The notes beneath the pieces are model-generated. The model was not told where the DNA came from and searched no databases. It saw only the letters and a list, made by a program, of their open reading frames with translations. Shown piece by piece: positions 1 through 8,348 of a stretch of DNA of 9,588 nucleotides. A program made the translations under genes and the position numbers. Position 1 is the first letter of the stretch; the number at the start of each line of letters is the position of its first letter. Where the stretch lies: the NCBI GenBank assembly GCA_030594725.1, contig JAUVEQ010000075.1:1-9588 (forward strand), given 5' to 3'. This DNA is from Methanobacteriota archaeon. GTDB taxonomy: Archaea > Thermoplasmatota > DTKX01 > GCA-020343715.

Positions 1-2
1 AG

Positions 3-3000
3 TACCAGGCCGCATTGAAGGCAATGGACACGTACAAGTGGAAGGAGGCGTACGACACCGCCCTGTCCATCGAGGACCGCATCATCAAGGTCAGGCAGGA
101 CAAGGAGGACATCCAGAAGGACCTCCAGGAGGCCGAGGACGAGATCGCCGACCTGGCCGAGCTGGGCACCAACGAGGCCCGGGTCAACGAGCTCCTGGAC
201 CAGGCCAGGACCAACCTGGAACGGGGCGACTTTAAGAAGGCCCGTCTGAACATCGCCAAGACGCTGTCCACCGCGAGGACGTCGACCCAGAACTTCATCA
301 ACAACTACATAATCGAGGTCCGGAACGTGCTCCTGTCGGTCCGGACGATAGGTGGCAACATAGCCACCGCCAGGCCCATGCTCATCACCGCCAAGAAGGA
401 GATGAACAAGAAGGACTACACCAAGGCGGTGGACCTTGTCAACGACAGCATCATGACCATCAAGGGGGTCGACCAGGAGTACCTGACCACCCTCCAGGAA
501 CTGATGAGGTCGAAGTACACGTACACCCTCGCAGAGTCCTTGGGCCTTAACGTGGCCGAAGTGGGCGAGCACCTGGAGTCCGCCTTCCAAGAGCTCAAGA
601 ACAAGAACTACGAGAAGGCCATAAAGCTGGGCCAGAAGTCCGACTTCGAGGTGGAGATAATCACCGAGGACTTCAAGGCCACCTCGGAGGACCTGGCCAT
701 ATCGAAGGAGGCCATCAACGAGGGCAAGAAGGTGGGAGCTGACGTGGCAGAGGCCGACTTCCTCCTCTCCAAGGCGATCACGCAGATCGAGAAGAACAGC
801 TTCGAGGTGGCCCAAGAACTGCTCACCGATGCCCTCGATGCCGCCGAGAAGGCCCGCAACGAGCGGGTCGGCGCCCTCTTGGAGGAGTCCAAGGCGGTGA
901 TCGAGGAGGAGGAGAGGACCGGAGTCGTCGTATCCGTGGGGACGGAGCTCCTGGCCGACGCCGAGAAGGCCTACAAGCGGGCCGATTACAGTTCCACCAT
1001 CGAGATGATCAACGACGCCATGATGGTGATGGCCGAGAACGGTCGGCGCATGGAAACGGCCAAGAACGAGCTGGAGCAGGCAGAGGACCTGCTTAAAGAG
1101 AACGAGAAGTACGCCGAGGCAAATCCTCTGGCGGAGGATTACATCTCGACCTCCAGGAACCTGCTGACCGGCGGGCAGTATCCCGAGGCCTACGATGTCG
1201 CCAAGGTCGCATCCTTGGACCTGGAGGCCAGCCTGGTCCGTTACATCGACCTCATCATGGAAGATACCAAGATGGAGATCTCCAAGGCGGAGGAGGCGGG
1301 CGCCACGGTACCCAAGGCCCGGGACAACTACAAGCTCGCCCGCAGGTACCTGGACAAGAACGACCCCGCCACCGCCCTCACCCTCGCCCGCAAGTCCCGG
1401 GAGAACGCTAGAGATACCCTGCAGCAGTACCAGGAGGTCAACGAGAACGTGGACCTGCTGGACAGCTACATCCAGTGGGGAAAGCGGGTCTCGCGTCACC
1501 TGGACATGCCCGTAGAGGACCTTGAGAACGCCAACGCCCTGGTCAAGGAGAAGAAGTACCGGGAGGCCAACAAGGTCGTCCTGGTCGCCCTCGAGCAGGC
1601 CCGCCAGGTCCAGGTGGGGTTCGTCGAGGACGAGCTTGGCTCGGTCGATCTCTACCTCAAGGAGCTGGAGGCTGGTGGAGTGGGCACCTCCGTGGCCCGG
1701 AACACCCTGAACCAGGGTCACAACTCCCTCGGGGAGATGAACTTCGAGCAGGCCTACACCCTCGCCTCCCAGGCCAGGGAGCAAGGGGTCAAGAACCAAG
1801 AGCTCTACCGCGAGATCATCAAGAAGCTGCACAAGGGCAAGGAGCAACTCAAGCTCGCCGAGAGCCTTGGCGTGGACACCACCACCCTCAAGGAGTTGGT
1901 GGACAAGACCGAGAAGGCTCTCGTCAACCAGACCTACACCTTCGCCCTGGACTTCGTGGACCAGCTCCTGAACGAGCTGCCCAAGACGACCCAGGTCTAC
2001 ATCAACCGCCGCTTCAACGAGACCAAGGCCATGCTGGATGAATCCGAGGAGATGGGTCTCATCCTCACCGACCAGGAGGCCCTGATGGAGAAGGCGATGG
2101 AGGTGGCGACCGTCGGCGATCTGGAGGCGACGGTGCAGACCATCGATCAGCTGGAGTCGGAGATGACCGAGCTCCGGCAGAACTACGCGGATGCCCATTC
2201 GGCCCTCACCCACCTGACCGAGATACTGGAGGCCGCCGACGAGATCGGCGTCGAGACGGACGGCCCCCGCTCCCTAGAGGGGGACGCGAGCAAGGCCCTG
2301 ATCGAGAACGACTTCCAGGCCGTCCATCGGATCGTGGGCTCGGCAGAGGACGAGCTGATACGGACCTCCTCCTCGTTCATCGTGGACTACATCAGCAGGG
2401 TGCAAGATACCCTGACCCGGGTGGAGAGGACGGGCGCCTACGTGCGGCCCGTCGAGGACAGGGTCGACGAGGCCTGGAGCCAGCTCGACGACCGTCAATT
2501 CACCGAGGCCTTCGCCACGGCCCGTGAGTGCACCCTGACCCTGCAGCGGGTGGAGGAACGCTTCCATGGCATCCACGAGTCACTGCGGGCCGCCGAGACC
2601 GACGTGACGCGGATGGGCTTCATGTCGGTGGACACCGGGGATGCGGTGGTCGTGATCTCCAAGGCCCACGAGGCCCTGACGGAGCTGGACTTCGACGGGG
2701 CAGAGAAGCGCATCTCCGAGGCGCTGGACGAACTGGCCTCCGCCATCAAGGAGACGGCGGAGTCCCAGTTGGCTGAGCTGGAGGCCCTCATAGAGGCCAC
2801 CGAGGAGGAGGGCGCCGACGTCTCATCCGCCAGGGAGCGTCTGGACCGGGCAAGGTCCCTTGTGGACCTGGGCAAGCTTCAGATGGGCTACTTCACCATC
2901 CTCGAGGGCATCGAGGCCGTCGAGCGGGCCCGTCGGGACATGACCGATGCAGTGGAGGGCAGGCGTCGGGCAGAGGAGATGTTCCACGACGCCGAGGAGC

Positions 3001-6000
3001 TGGGTGCGGACGTCACCCGTACCAATGAGCTCATGACGGAGATCGACGTCGACCTCACCGAGCGTCGCTACCGGGATGCCCTCAACGGGGTGCGCCGCCT
3101 GATCCTCGAGACGGACAAGGCAAAACATGCCCACGTTGTCAACCAGATGTCCGAGGGTCACAACGCGATAATCGAGGCGGAGGAGCTGGGCCTGAGCGTC
3201 AAGGTGCTCCGCAACGAGCTGGACGAGGCTGAGAGGCTACTGGACGAGCGGGACTTCCATGCAGCCGTGGCCTCCACCCGGGAGGCCACCCAGGCGGCCC
3301 GGGACCTCGTAACCCTCTTCATCACCGCTCGCGACCGCATCGTCGAGGTCCAGTCCTTCATCTACGATGCCTCGGGCATAGGCACCAACACGGGTCGGGC
3401 CACCGACCTGCTCGGAGAGGCCAGGGATGCCCTGGCGGAGCAGCGCCTCGAGGAGACCATCGACCTGGCGGGCCGGGCCGAGGAGGAGGTCAACGAGAGG
3501 CAGAAGGAGATGGTGGGCTTCGAGACCGAGGCCCTGACCGACCTGCGGGACGATGCTCTCGAACACGGGATGATCGTGCTCACCATCGAGACCTCGCTGC
3601 AGGAGGCGGCAGAGCTGTCCGAGGAGGGTGACCACAAGGAGGCCATCCTGAGGTACCGCCAGGGAATAGAGGAGGGCCGCGAGCTCCTGGTCAAGTACCA
3701 GGTGGCCCAGGAGTCCATTGTGGAGGCCGAGGGCCTATTGGAGATAATGAACGAGCTGGAGATCGACTCCGGGGTGCCCACCGCGGAACTGGAGCGTGCC
3801 CAGCGGCTCGTCACGGAGGAGGACTACGAACAGGCCAGGCATGTGGCCGATGGCGACATCAATGACATGACCCGGATACTCGACGAACACGTCACCGACC
3901 GGGTGGAAGGGCTGCAGGCCTCCTTCGCACGGTCCGAGGAGATCGGTATCCCGGTGGACGATCTCCAGCGGTCCTTCGAGGAGGAACATTCGATACAGGA
4001 CCTCCAGGAGTACCTGGCGGTCACCGCGGTCATCAAGGTGCACGAGGACCAGGTCAAGGAGCGCACCGCCGCGTACGACGATGCCCTCAACCGGATCGAG
4101 GAGGCCCAGACCCTGTTCACCGATGCCGAGGAGCTGCAGGTGGACGTCTCCACGACCTCCCCGGTGCTGGAGGAGGCGAGGGCCGCCCTGGCCTCGGGAC
4201 GCTATCCCGATGCCGCGTCCAAGGCCGACGAGGCCCGGGAGAAGGTGTTGGACCTCCAGAAGCAGTTCGTGCTCAAGTACATCGCTGACGCCGAGGCCCT
4301 GATCTCTGAGCTGAACAACATGGGCGTCGACACCATCCAGGCCAACGAGCACCTGGAGGCGGCCCGGGCGGGTTTGGAACTGGAGGATTACCCCTCCGCC
4401 CATTCATCGGCCGTCCAGGCCATCACCGAATCCCAGAGGGTCAAGGACCTCTACAACGAGGCCAGCAAGCTCATCGAGGAGGCACGGAAGACCATCGACA
4501 GGGCCAACGGCCTTGGCGTGGACACCGCACCCGCCTTGGAGCCCCTGGAGCAGGCGATAGACTCCCTGGAGTTCCAGAGCTACGATGAGGCCATCGAGCT
4601 CGCCACCAAGTCGAGGCAGATCGCAGGTCGCCTCATGAAGGAGCACGTCGAGACCGCCCTCAGCAATCTCCAGGCCAAGGCCGACGAGGCCGTGGAAGAG
4701 GGAATCGATTTCGAGAAGGGCATGGCCCTGGTGGCGCTGGCATCCACCGACCTCGAGGCGTCCAACTACATCGAGGTCCAGGATACCGTCGACGTTGCCC
4801 TGGCCCACCTGGAGCAGCGCAGGGTCCTCCACGACCGGACCGAGAGCATATACCGTCTGGTGTTCGAGGAGCTGGAGAACGCCGAGACCCTCGGGGTCGA
4901 CATGGACATCTACGAATCGGACACCCAGCGCTTCAGGCAGTTCTACGACGACAAGGACTACATCCAGGCGATCCCGTGGGGCGCGTCCCTGCTGGAACGA
5001 TTGAGCAACGACGAGCGGAACATGATGGAGGTCTACATCGGGGAGGTCACCGACATGTTCGACCGTTTCTTGGAGACCGCCCGGATACCCAAGCAGCCCA
5101 AGGAGACCCTTGACACCTCCATTGACCACTTCCTCGAGGGTGACTTCATACGCAGCTACAACTTCGCCATCAGGGCCCGCGAGTCCATCGAGACGGAGTC
5201 CCGGAGCCTGGAGGAGGGTGTGGGCGTCCTCGGCGACACCAGGAACATCGTGGCCTGGGCCGATGGCATGGGCGTTCCTGTGGACGAGGCCAAGGCCGAG
5301 ATGGAGCGAGGGCTGCATCTGTTGGACAGCAACGAGTTCTCCTCCGCGCTCGAGGCCATCAACTACTCCTACGACAAGGCCCTGGAGGCCATCGAGGAAT
5401 CGGCCAGGACGACCCTGAGGGAGGCTGAGCAGCGGGTCGAGGAGGTCCACGAGGCCGGGGCCAACGGGGAGACCATCGCCGACCGCGTCAAGCGGGGCCA
5501 GCGGTCGCTGGCCGAGGATGACTTCGGTTACGCCCTGACCTTCGCCCACCAGGCGCTGTCCGCGTCGAATCGCGCCGAGATCGATCTCGCAGAGGCCCGG
5601 GAGGAGGAGGCGAAGGTCGAGACCCAGCTGGTGCTGGCCCGCAAGATCCTGGCGGATCCCACCGAGGTGGAGGCGCTCCATTCGACCATAACCCAGTCCC
5701 TTGAGGACCGACACATCAAGGACGCCATCAAGCAGAGCAGGCTCGCACAGACGGCCATCACCACCAAGATGCATGGCGCGGTGCAGTCCCAGATCGAACA
5801 GGTCCAGGACGAGATCCGTCTCATGGACATCATGGACCTGGACACCGAGGCCCTGACAGCCAGGCTGGAGGAGGCCCGGGAAGAGCTCGAGTCGGGCGAC
5901 TACGCCAAGGCCGCGGTGATCGTGGAGGACGTGCGCGAACCCGTCAGGTCCTTCATGGAGGACAAGGCGAGGGTCACCCTGGAAGAGGCCAAGGAGGCCT

Positions 6001-8345
6001 TCGAGGTCATGAAGTCCGTCGGTGCCGACGACGCCGAGGTGGTCCAGAACCTCAACCAGAGCCAGGACATGTTCGCCGCCCACGATTACTATCACTCCAA
6101 CGAGCTCAGCGCCAACGTCATCGAAGGGGCGGACCAGATCTCCGACGTTTACATCGCCAACATAATCGAGGAGATCCGCCGTCTTATGGAGGAGGCGGAG
6201 GGGCTGGGCGTCGATACCGAGGACCTGGACCGCCGGGTGGACAAGGCAGAACGTCACCGGACCAAGGGTGATTTCTTGGAGGCGAAGGAGGCCCTCGACG
6301 CCCTGGCGAAGGATGTGGACGAGGCCCAGAGGGAGCTGGTCGAGGGCATCATCAAGACCTGCGACGAGCTGTCGATCATCGCCAACGAGCGGGAACTGGA
6401 CGCGGGCACGGCCCCCGAGCACCTCCAGGAGGCCCACCATCTGCTAAGTCTGAAGAACTACGGCTCCTCCCTCGAATCGGCCCACGAGTCCTTCACCGTG
6501 TTCGAGGAGCTGTTCAACGGCCTGGTCAGGAGCACCCTCGAGGAAGCCAAGGAACTGCTGATCAACCTGGACGTGAGCGCGGACATCGAGACCTCCTCGG
6601 AGCACTACGTGGAGGCGGAGGACGCCCTGTCCAGAAAGGACTACCTCTCCGCCATGGCCAACGCGGACGCCGCCATGGCCAATGCCAGGGTCATGCAGGT
6701 CCAGATAATAGATGAGATCCTCACCGAGACCGACCTGGAGAACGAGCGCGGTGACGGGATGGGCGCGGACATGTCCACCTCGGAGGACATGGCCTCCCAG
6801 TCCAGGGAGGAGCTGGCCGAGAACAATCTGGAGGAGGCCCAGAACCTGGCCATCAACGCCAGGCAGGAGGCCCGGTCCCTTCAGCGGGTCCATTCCAACT
6901 CCCTGTTGCAGGCCGCCAAGAACGCGGTCGATTCGGTGCCCTTCGAGGTCGAGATGGAGGACATCCGCGAGCTGTTGGTCACTTCGGAGAAGGCCCTTGA
7001 GGAGGGTGAGTTCGAGTCCGCAGCGGACGCCGCGAAGCAGGCTGACGCGGTCTTGACCGACAGGCTGGAGGCAGAGGTCGCCAAGTACATCGGCTCCGCC
7101 GACGAGGACCTGGACCGCGCTCGCGAGGTCGGTATCGACCTCACCGGACCCAAGGAGCACTACAAGGACGCCAAGGCCCATCTGGAGGAGGGCAGGTTCC
7201 TCGAGGGTCAGGAGGAGGCCCGCAAGTGCACCGAACTGGTGAACAAGCTGATAGACCAGCACCAGGAGGCACAGGAGGCCCTCTCGAACCTGATGGAGCT
7301 GATAGAGCGGGCGACCCGGGCCCGCGCCAAGCTGAGCGAGTCCATGGACATGCAGGAGGCTGCAGAGGACGCCATGGACGAACACGATTACGAAAGGGTC
7401 ATGGAGCTCACGACCCTCGCCACGCAGGACGCCAACAGGTCCTACGAGACCCGTGTGAAGGAGGCCATATCCACCGCCGAGAGCAACCTCAACACCATTG
7501 AGCGCATGGGTGCGTCCGCCAAGCTTGCCGACGACCTGCTGGGCATGGCCCGGGAGGCGCTGGAGACGGGGGACATAGACGGTGCGTACGACTATGCGGA
7601 CCAGTCCATCAAGGAGGCGGACACGGCCAAGACCTCCTTCCGGGACATCATCGACATCACCTTCCAGGCCGAGTCCCTCATCGGGACGGCCAAGGGCTTC
7701 GGCATGGATGTCGGGGAGGCCCAGGTCAAGTTCGACGAGGCGCTGTCCTCCAGGTCCGAGGACGTGAACCGGGCCCTGGCGCTCGCCGAGGAGGCGAAAG
7801 CGATCGCAACCCAGCTCGTTGACTCGTTCTACCCGCAGCTGGATGCGGCCATGGAATTGGAATCCGCCCTGGTGCTCGACAAGTGGACGAACGCCAACCT
7901 GATGGTGCGCAACGACGGTCTCGCCCGCGCACTACGGACCAACATCGAGATGACTGGCAACCTGGACGTGGACGGTCTTGCGGAGATCAACCTGCTCCGA
8001 GGGAACGGCAAGGTGAAGAAGCTGCCCATCCGCATCAAGCCCCTCAAGTCCGGCGAGATAATGGTGCGGATCTGGATCCGTTGCGAGCGGGAGTACGACG
8101 ACAACCCCTACGAGTTCCACGACGTACGATGGCTTCTGGCGGACGAGGAGGAGCCCGAGGACGAGGAGGAGTTCGAGCCTGGTGCCCAGTTCCTTCGAAA
8201 GGAGCTCACGTGCACGATCTGCCAGGGCAAGATCGGTACCCAAGAATCCCCCAGGGCGTGCTCCTGCGGCGCCACCTTCCACTATGATTGCGCCGACCAG
8301 CTCACAGAGTGTCCAAATTGCGGCAAGTCGTTAGGAGGTACCTAG
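3..8345 (+). CDS. Giant helical-repeat protein with C-terminal Ig-like segment and RING-like zinc finger; candidate E3-type scaffold (5'-partial)
   Basis: The frame is open from base 3 to the TAG at 8343-8345, giving 2,780 visible residues (roughly 310 kDa) with no stop. A TTG at 15 and an ATG at 24 are not convincing starts: the codons before them (Tyr-Gln-Ala-Ala-Leu) already match repeat positions 11-15, so the start lies left of the window. Numbering residues from the TTG at 15, the order is: remnant of one repeat (1-50), 41 helical repeats of 61-64 residues (51 to about 2612), a beta-rich Ig-like segment (about 2620-2709), an acidic linker (2710-2723) and a RING-like finger (2733-2769). 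The repeats are Glu/Ala/Asp-rich and lack transmembrane segments, so the visible part looks cytoplasmic. Only three cysteines are seen in the repeats. The gene directly precedes an E2 and a JAMM protease, which supports a role in protein modification, probably as an E3-like scaffold. That role is inference; no enzymatic domain is recognised in the repeats. Confidence 0.93.
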   Translation, partial: YQAALKAMDTYKWKEAYDTALSIEDRIIKVRQDKEDIQKDLQEAEDEIADLAELGTNEARVNELLDQARTNLERGDFKKARLNIAKTLSTARTSTQNFINNYIIEVRNVLLSVRTIGGNIATARPMLITAKKEMNKKDYTKAVDLVNDSIMTIKGVDQEYLTTLQELMRSKYTYTLAESLGLNVAEVGEHLESAFQELKNKNYEKAIKLGQKSDFEVEIITEDFKATSEDLAISKEAINEGKKVGADVAEADFLLSKAITQIEKNSFEVAQELLTDALDAAEKARNERVGALLEESKAVIEEEERTGVVVSVGTELLADAEKAYKRADYSSTIEMINDAMMVMAENGRRMETAKNELEQAEDLLKENEKYAEANPLAEDYISTSRNLLTGGQYPEAYDVAKVASLDLEASLVRYIDLIMEDTKMEISKAEEAGATVPKARDNYKLARRYLDKNDPATALTLARKSRENARDTLQQYQEVNENVDLLDSYIQWGKRVSRHLDMPVEDLENANALVKEKKYREANKVVLVALEQARQVQVGFVEDELGSVDLYLKELEAGGVGTSVARNTLNQGHNSLGEMNFEQAYTLASQAREQGVKNQELYREIIKKLHKGKEQLKLAESLGVDTTTLKELVDKTEKALVNQTYTFALDFVDQLLNELPKTTQVYINRRFNETKAMLDESEEMGLILTDQEALMEKAMEVATVGDLEATVQTIDQLESEMTELRQNYADAHSALTHLTEILEAADEIGVETDGPRSLEGDASKALIENDFQAVHRIVGSAEDELIRTSSSFIVDYISRVQDTLTRVERTGAYVRPVEDRVDEAWSQLDDRQFTEAFATARECTLTLQRVEERFHGIHESLRAAETDVTRMGFMSVDTGDAVVVISKAHEALTELDFDGAEKRISEALDELASAIKETAESQLAELEALIEATEEEGADVSSARERLDRARSLVDLGKLQMGYFTILEGIEAVERARRDMTDAVEGRRRAEEMFHDAEELGADVTRTNELMTEIDVDLTERRYRDALNGVRRLILETDKAKHAHVVNQMSEGHNAIIEAEELGLSVKVLRNELDEAERLLDERDFHAAVASTREATQAARDLVTLFITARDRIVEVQSFIYDASGIGTNTGRATDLLGEARDALAEQRLEETIDLAGRAEEEVNERQKEMVGFETEALTDLRDDALEHGMIVLTIETSLQEAAELSEEGDHKEAILRYRQGIEEGRELLVKYQVAQESIVEAEGLLEIMNELEIDSGVPTAELERAQRLVTEEDYEQARHVADGDINDMTRILDEHVTDRVEGLQASFARSEEIGIPVDDLQRSFEEEHSIQDLQEYLAVTAVIKVHEDQVKERTAAYDDALNRIEEAQTLFTDAEELQVDVSTTSPVLEEARAALASGRYPDAASKADEAREKVLDLQKQFVLKYIADAEALISELNNMGVDTIQANEHLEAARAGLELEDYPSAHSSAVQAITESQRVKDLYNEASKLIEEARKTIDRANGLGVDTAPALEPLEQAIDSLEFQSYDEAIELATKSRQIAGRLMKEHVETALSNLQAKADEAVEEGIDFEKGMALVALASTDLEASNYIEVQDTVDVALAHLEQRRVLHDRTESIYRLVFEELENAETLGVDMDIYESDTQRFRQFYDDKDYIQAIPWGASLLERLSNDERNMMEVYIGEVTDMFDRFLETARIPKQPKETLDTSIDHFLEGDFIRSYNFAIRARESIETESRSLEEGVGVLGDTRNIVAWADGMGVPVDEAKAEMERGLHLLDSNEFSSALEAINYSYDKALEAIEESARTTLREAEQRVEEVHEAGANGETIADRVKRGQRSLAEDDFGYALTFAHQALSASNRAEIDLAEAREEEAKVETQLVLARKILADPTEVEALHSTITQSLEDRHIKDAIKQSRLAQTAITTKMHGAVQSQIEQVQDEIRLMDIMDLDTEALTARLEEAREELESGDYAKAAVIVEDVREPVRSFMEDKARVTLEEAKEAFEVMKSVGADDAEVVQNLNQSQDMFAAHDYYHSNELSANVIEGADQISDVYIANIIEEIRRLMEEAEGLGVDTEDLDRRVDKAERHRTKGDFLEAKEALDALAKDVDEAQRELVEGIIKTCDELSIIANERELDAGTAPEHLQEAHHLLSLKNYGSSLESAHESFTVFEELFNGLVRSTLEEAKELLINLDVSADIETSSEHYVEAEDALSRKDYLSAMANADAAMANARVMQVQIIDEILTETDLENERGDGMGADMSTSEDMASQSREELAENNLEEAQNLAINARQEARSLQRVHSNSLLQAAKNAVDSVPFEVEMEDIRELLVTSEKALEEGEFESAADAAKQADAVLTDRLEAEVAKYIGSADEDLDRAREVGIDLTGPKEHYKDAKAHLEEGRFLEGQEEARKCTELVNKLIDQHQEAQEALSNLMELIERATRARAKLSESMDMQEAAEDAMDEHDYERVMELTTLATQDANRSYETRVKEAISTAESNLNTIERMGASAKLADDLLGMAREALETGDIDGAYDYADQSIKEADTAKTSFRDIIDITFQAESLIGTAKGFGMDVGEAQVKFDEALSSRSEDVNRALALAEEAKAIATQLVDSFYPQLDAAMELESALVLDKWTNANLMVRNDGLARALRTNIEMTGNLDVDGLAEINLLRGNGKVKKLPIRIKPLKSGEIMVRIWIRCEREYDDNPYEFHDVRWLLADEEEPEDEEEFEPGAQFLRKELTCTICQGKIGTQESPRACSCGATFHYDCADQLTECPNCGKSLGGT
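165..7850 (+). repeat. Array of 41 degenerate helix-turn-helix protein repeats, 61-64 residues each
   Basis: Each repeat opens with a Gly-Val-Asp-Thr-like turn. A short helix follows with Leu or aromatic at position 11, Ala at 14 and Leu at 18. Then comes an Asp-Tyr or similar turn with an aromatic at 23 and Ala at 26, then a helix or helix pair of about 40 residues ending in Ala-Glu-Glu-Leu-like sequence. Repeat starts, as residues numbered from the TTG at 15, include 51, 113, 177, 241, 303, 367, 429, 493, 555, 619 and so on to 2373, 2437, 2499 and 2563. Hand-counted spacings sum to 2,512 residues, and the last start falls on the Gly codon at base 7701 as predicted. Sequence identity between units is low, so this is an old protein-level repeat rather than a DNA tandem repeat. 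The fold resembles TPR-like or other alpha-solenoid hairpins in general style, but it is not a 34-residue TPR and I do not recognise a named family. A long superhelix or coiled-coil rod is the likely shape. Confidence 0.85.
7872..8141 (+). other. Predicted Ig-like beta-sandwich domain of the giant protein
   Basis: After the last helical repeat the composition changes sharply. About 90 residues show alternating hydrophobic and polar strands, with Asn-Asp-Gly-Leu-Ala and Leu-Pro-Ile-Arg-Ile-Lys-Pro-Leu motifs followed by Ser-Gly-Glu-Ile and Val-Arg-Ile-Trp-Ile. This order (strand, N-x-G-x-A turn, strand, then a 'lysine-proline then glycine' edge before a final strand pair) is typical of CARDB- or Ig-like sandwich domains common in archaeal multidomain proteins. 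One cysteine (Trp-Ile-Arg-Cys, base 8082) lies in the last strands. An acidic linker rich in Glu and Asp follows (8142-8183) and separates it from the zinc finger. It could bind substrate or position the RING. The fold assignment rests on pattern only. Confidence 0.45.
8211..8321 (+). other. C-terminal RING-like binuclear zinc finger (C4HC3)
   Basis: Eight potential zinc ligands are spaced C-x2-C-x12-C-x-C-x4-H-x2-C-x6-C-x2-C. Numbered from the TTG at 15 they are Cys2733, Cys2736, Cys2749, Cys2751, His2756, Cys2759, Cys2766 and Cys2769. The Cys-Gly-Ala-Thr-Phe-His centre and the final Cys-Pro-Asn-Cys-Gly knuckle are typical of cross-brace treble-clef RING fingers, and prolines follow the penultimate cysteine as in many RINGs. 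RING fingers bring a charged E2 to a substrate, and an E2 gene begins 27 bases after the last ligand codon. Ligand order C4HC3 is shared formally with RING-CH and PHD fingers. A plain double zinc ribbon is an alternative but fits the unequal spacing less well. Only seven residues follow the last cysteine. Confidence 0.8.
8333..8339 (+). promoter_or_regulatory. Shine-Dalgarno site for the E2 gene, embedded in the 3' end of the giant gene
   Basis: AGGAGGT lies nine bases before the ATG at 8349 and is a near-perfect match to the anti-Shine-Dalgarno end of archaeal and bacterial 16S rRNA. It overlaps the Leu, Gly and Gly codons just before the stop of the giant gene. This supports ATG 8349 as the start and suggests that the E2 is translated by coupling to, or from the same transcript as, the upstream gene. 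Confidence 0.85.
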
Positions 8346-8348
8346 GCC

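Noticed and set aside
15..26. TTG at 15 or ATG at 24 as the start of the giant gene.
   Set aside because: The frame is open to base 3, and the residues before and after these codons fit repeat positions 11-26 of a further unit whose beginning lies outside the window. No Shine-Dalgarno site precedes them.
4404..6440. A 678-residue open frame on the minus strand inside the giant gene.
   Set aside because: It is a shadow. Glu, Asp and Ala codons read backwards give Leu, Val and Gly, and its product is a low-complexity mix of these without domain pattern. The plus-strand frame has the conserved repeat structure.
165..7850. TPR, HEAT or spectrin repeats as the identity of the helical units.
   Set aside because: The period of 61-64 residues does not match the 34 of TPR, about 40 of HEAT or about 106 of spectrin, and the TPR signature residues are not in place. 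The family is left unnamed.
8331..8342. The giant protein ends Leu-Gly-Gly-Thr, like a ubiquitin precursor with one residue beyond Gly-Gly that a JAMM could trim.
   Set aside because: The Leu-Gly-Gly codons are exactly the Shine-Dalgarno sequence of the E2 gene, which explains them. The preceding domain is a zinc finger rather than a beta-grasp fold, and the tail after the last cysteine is only seven residues.
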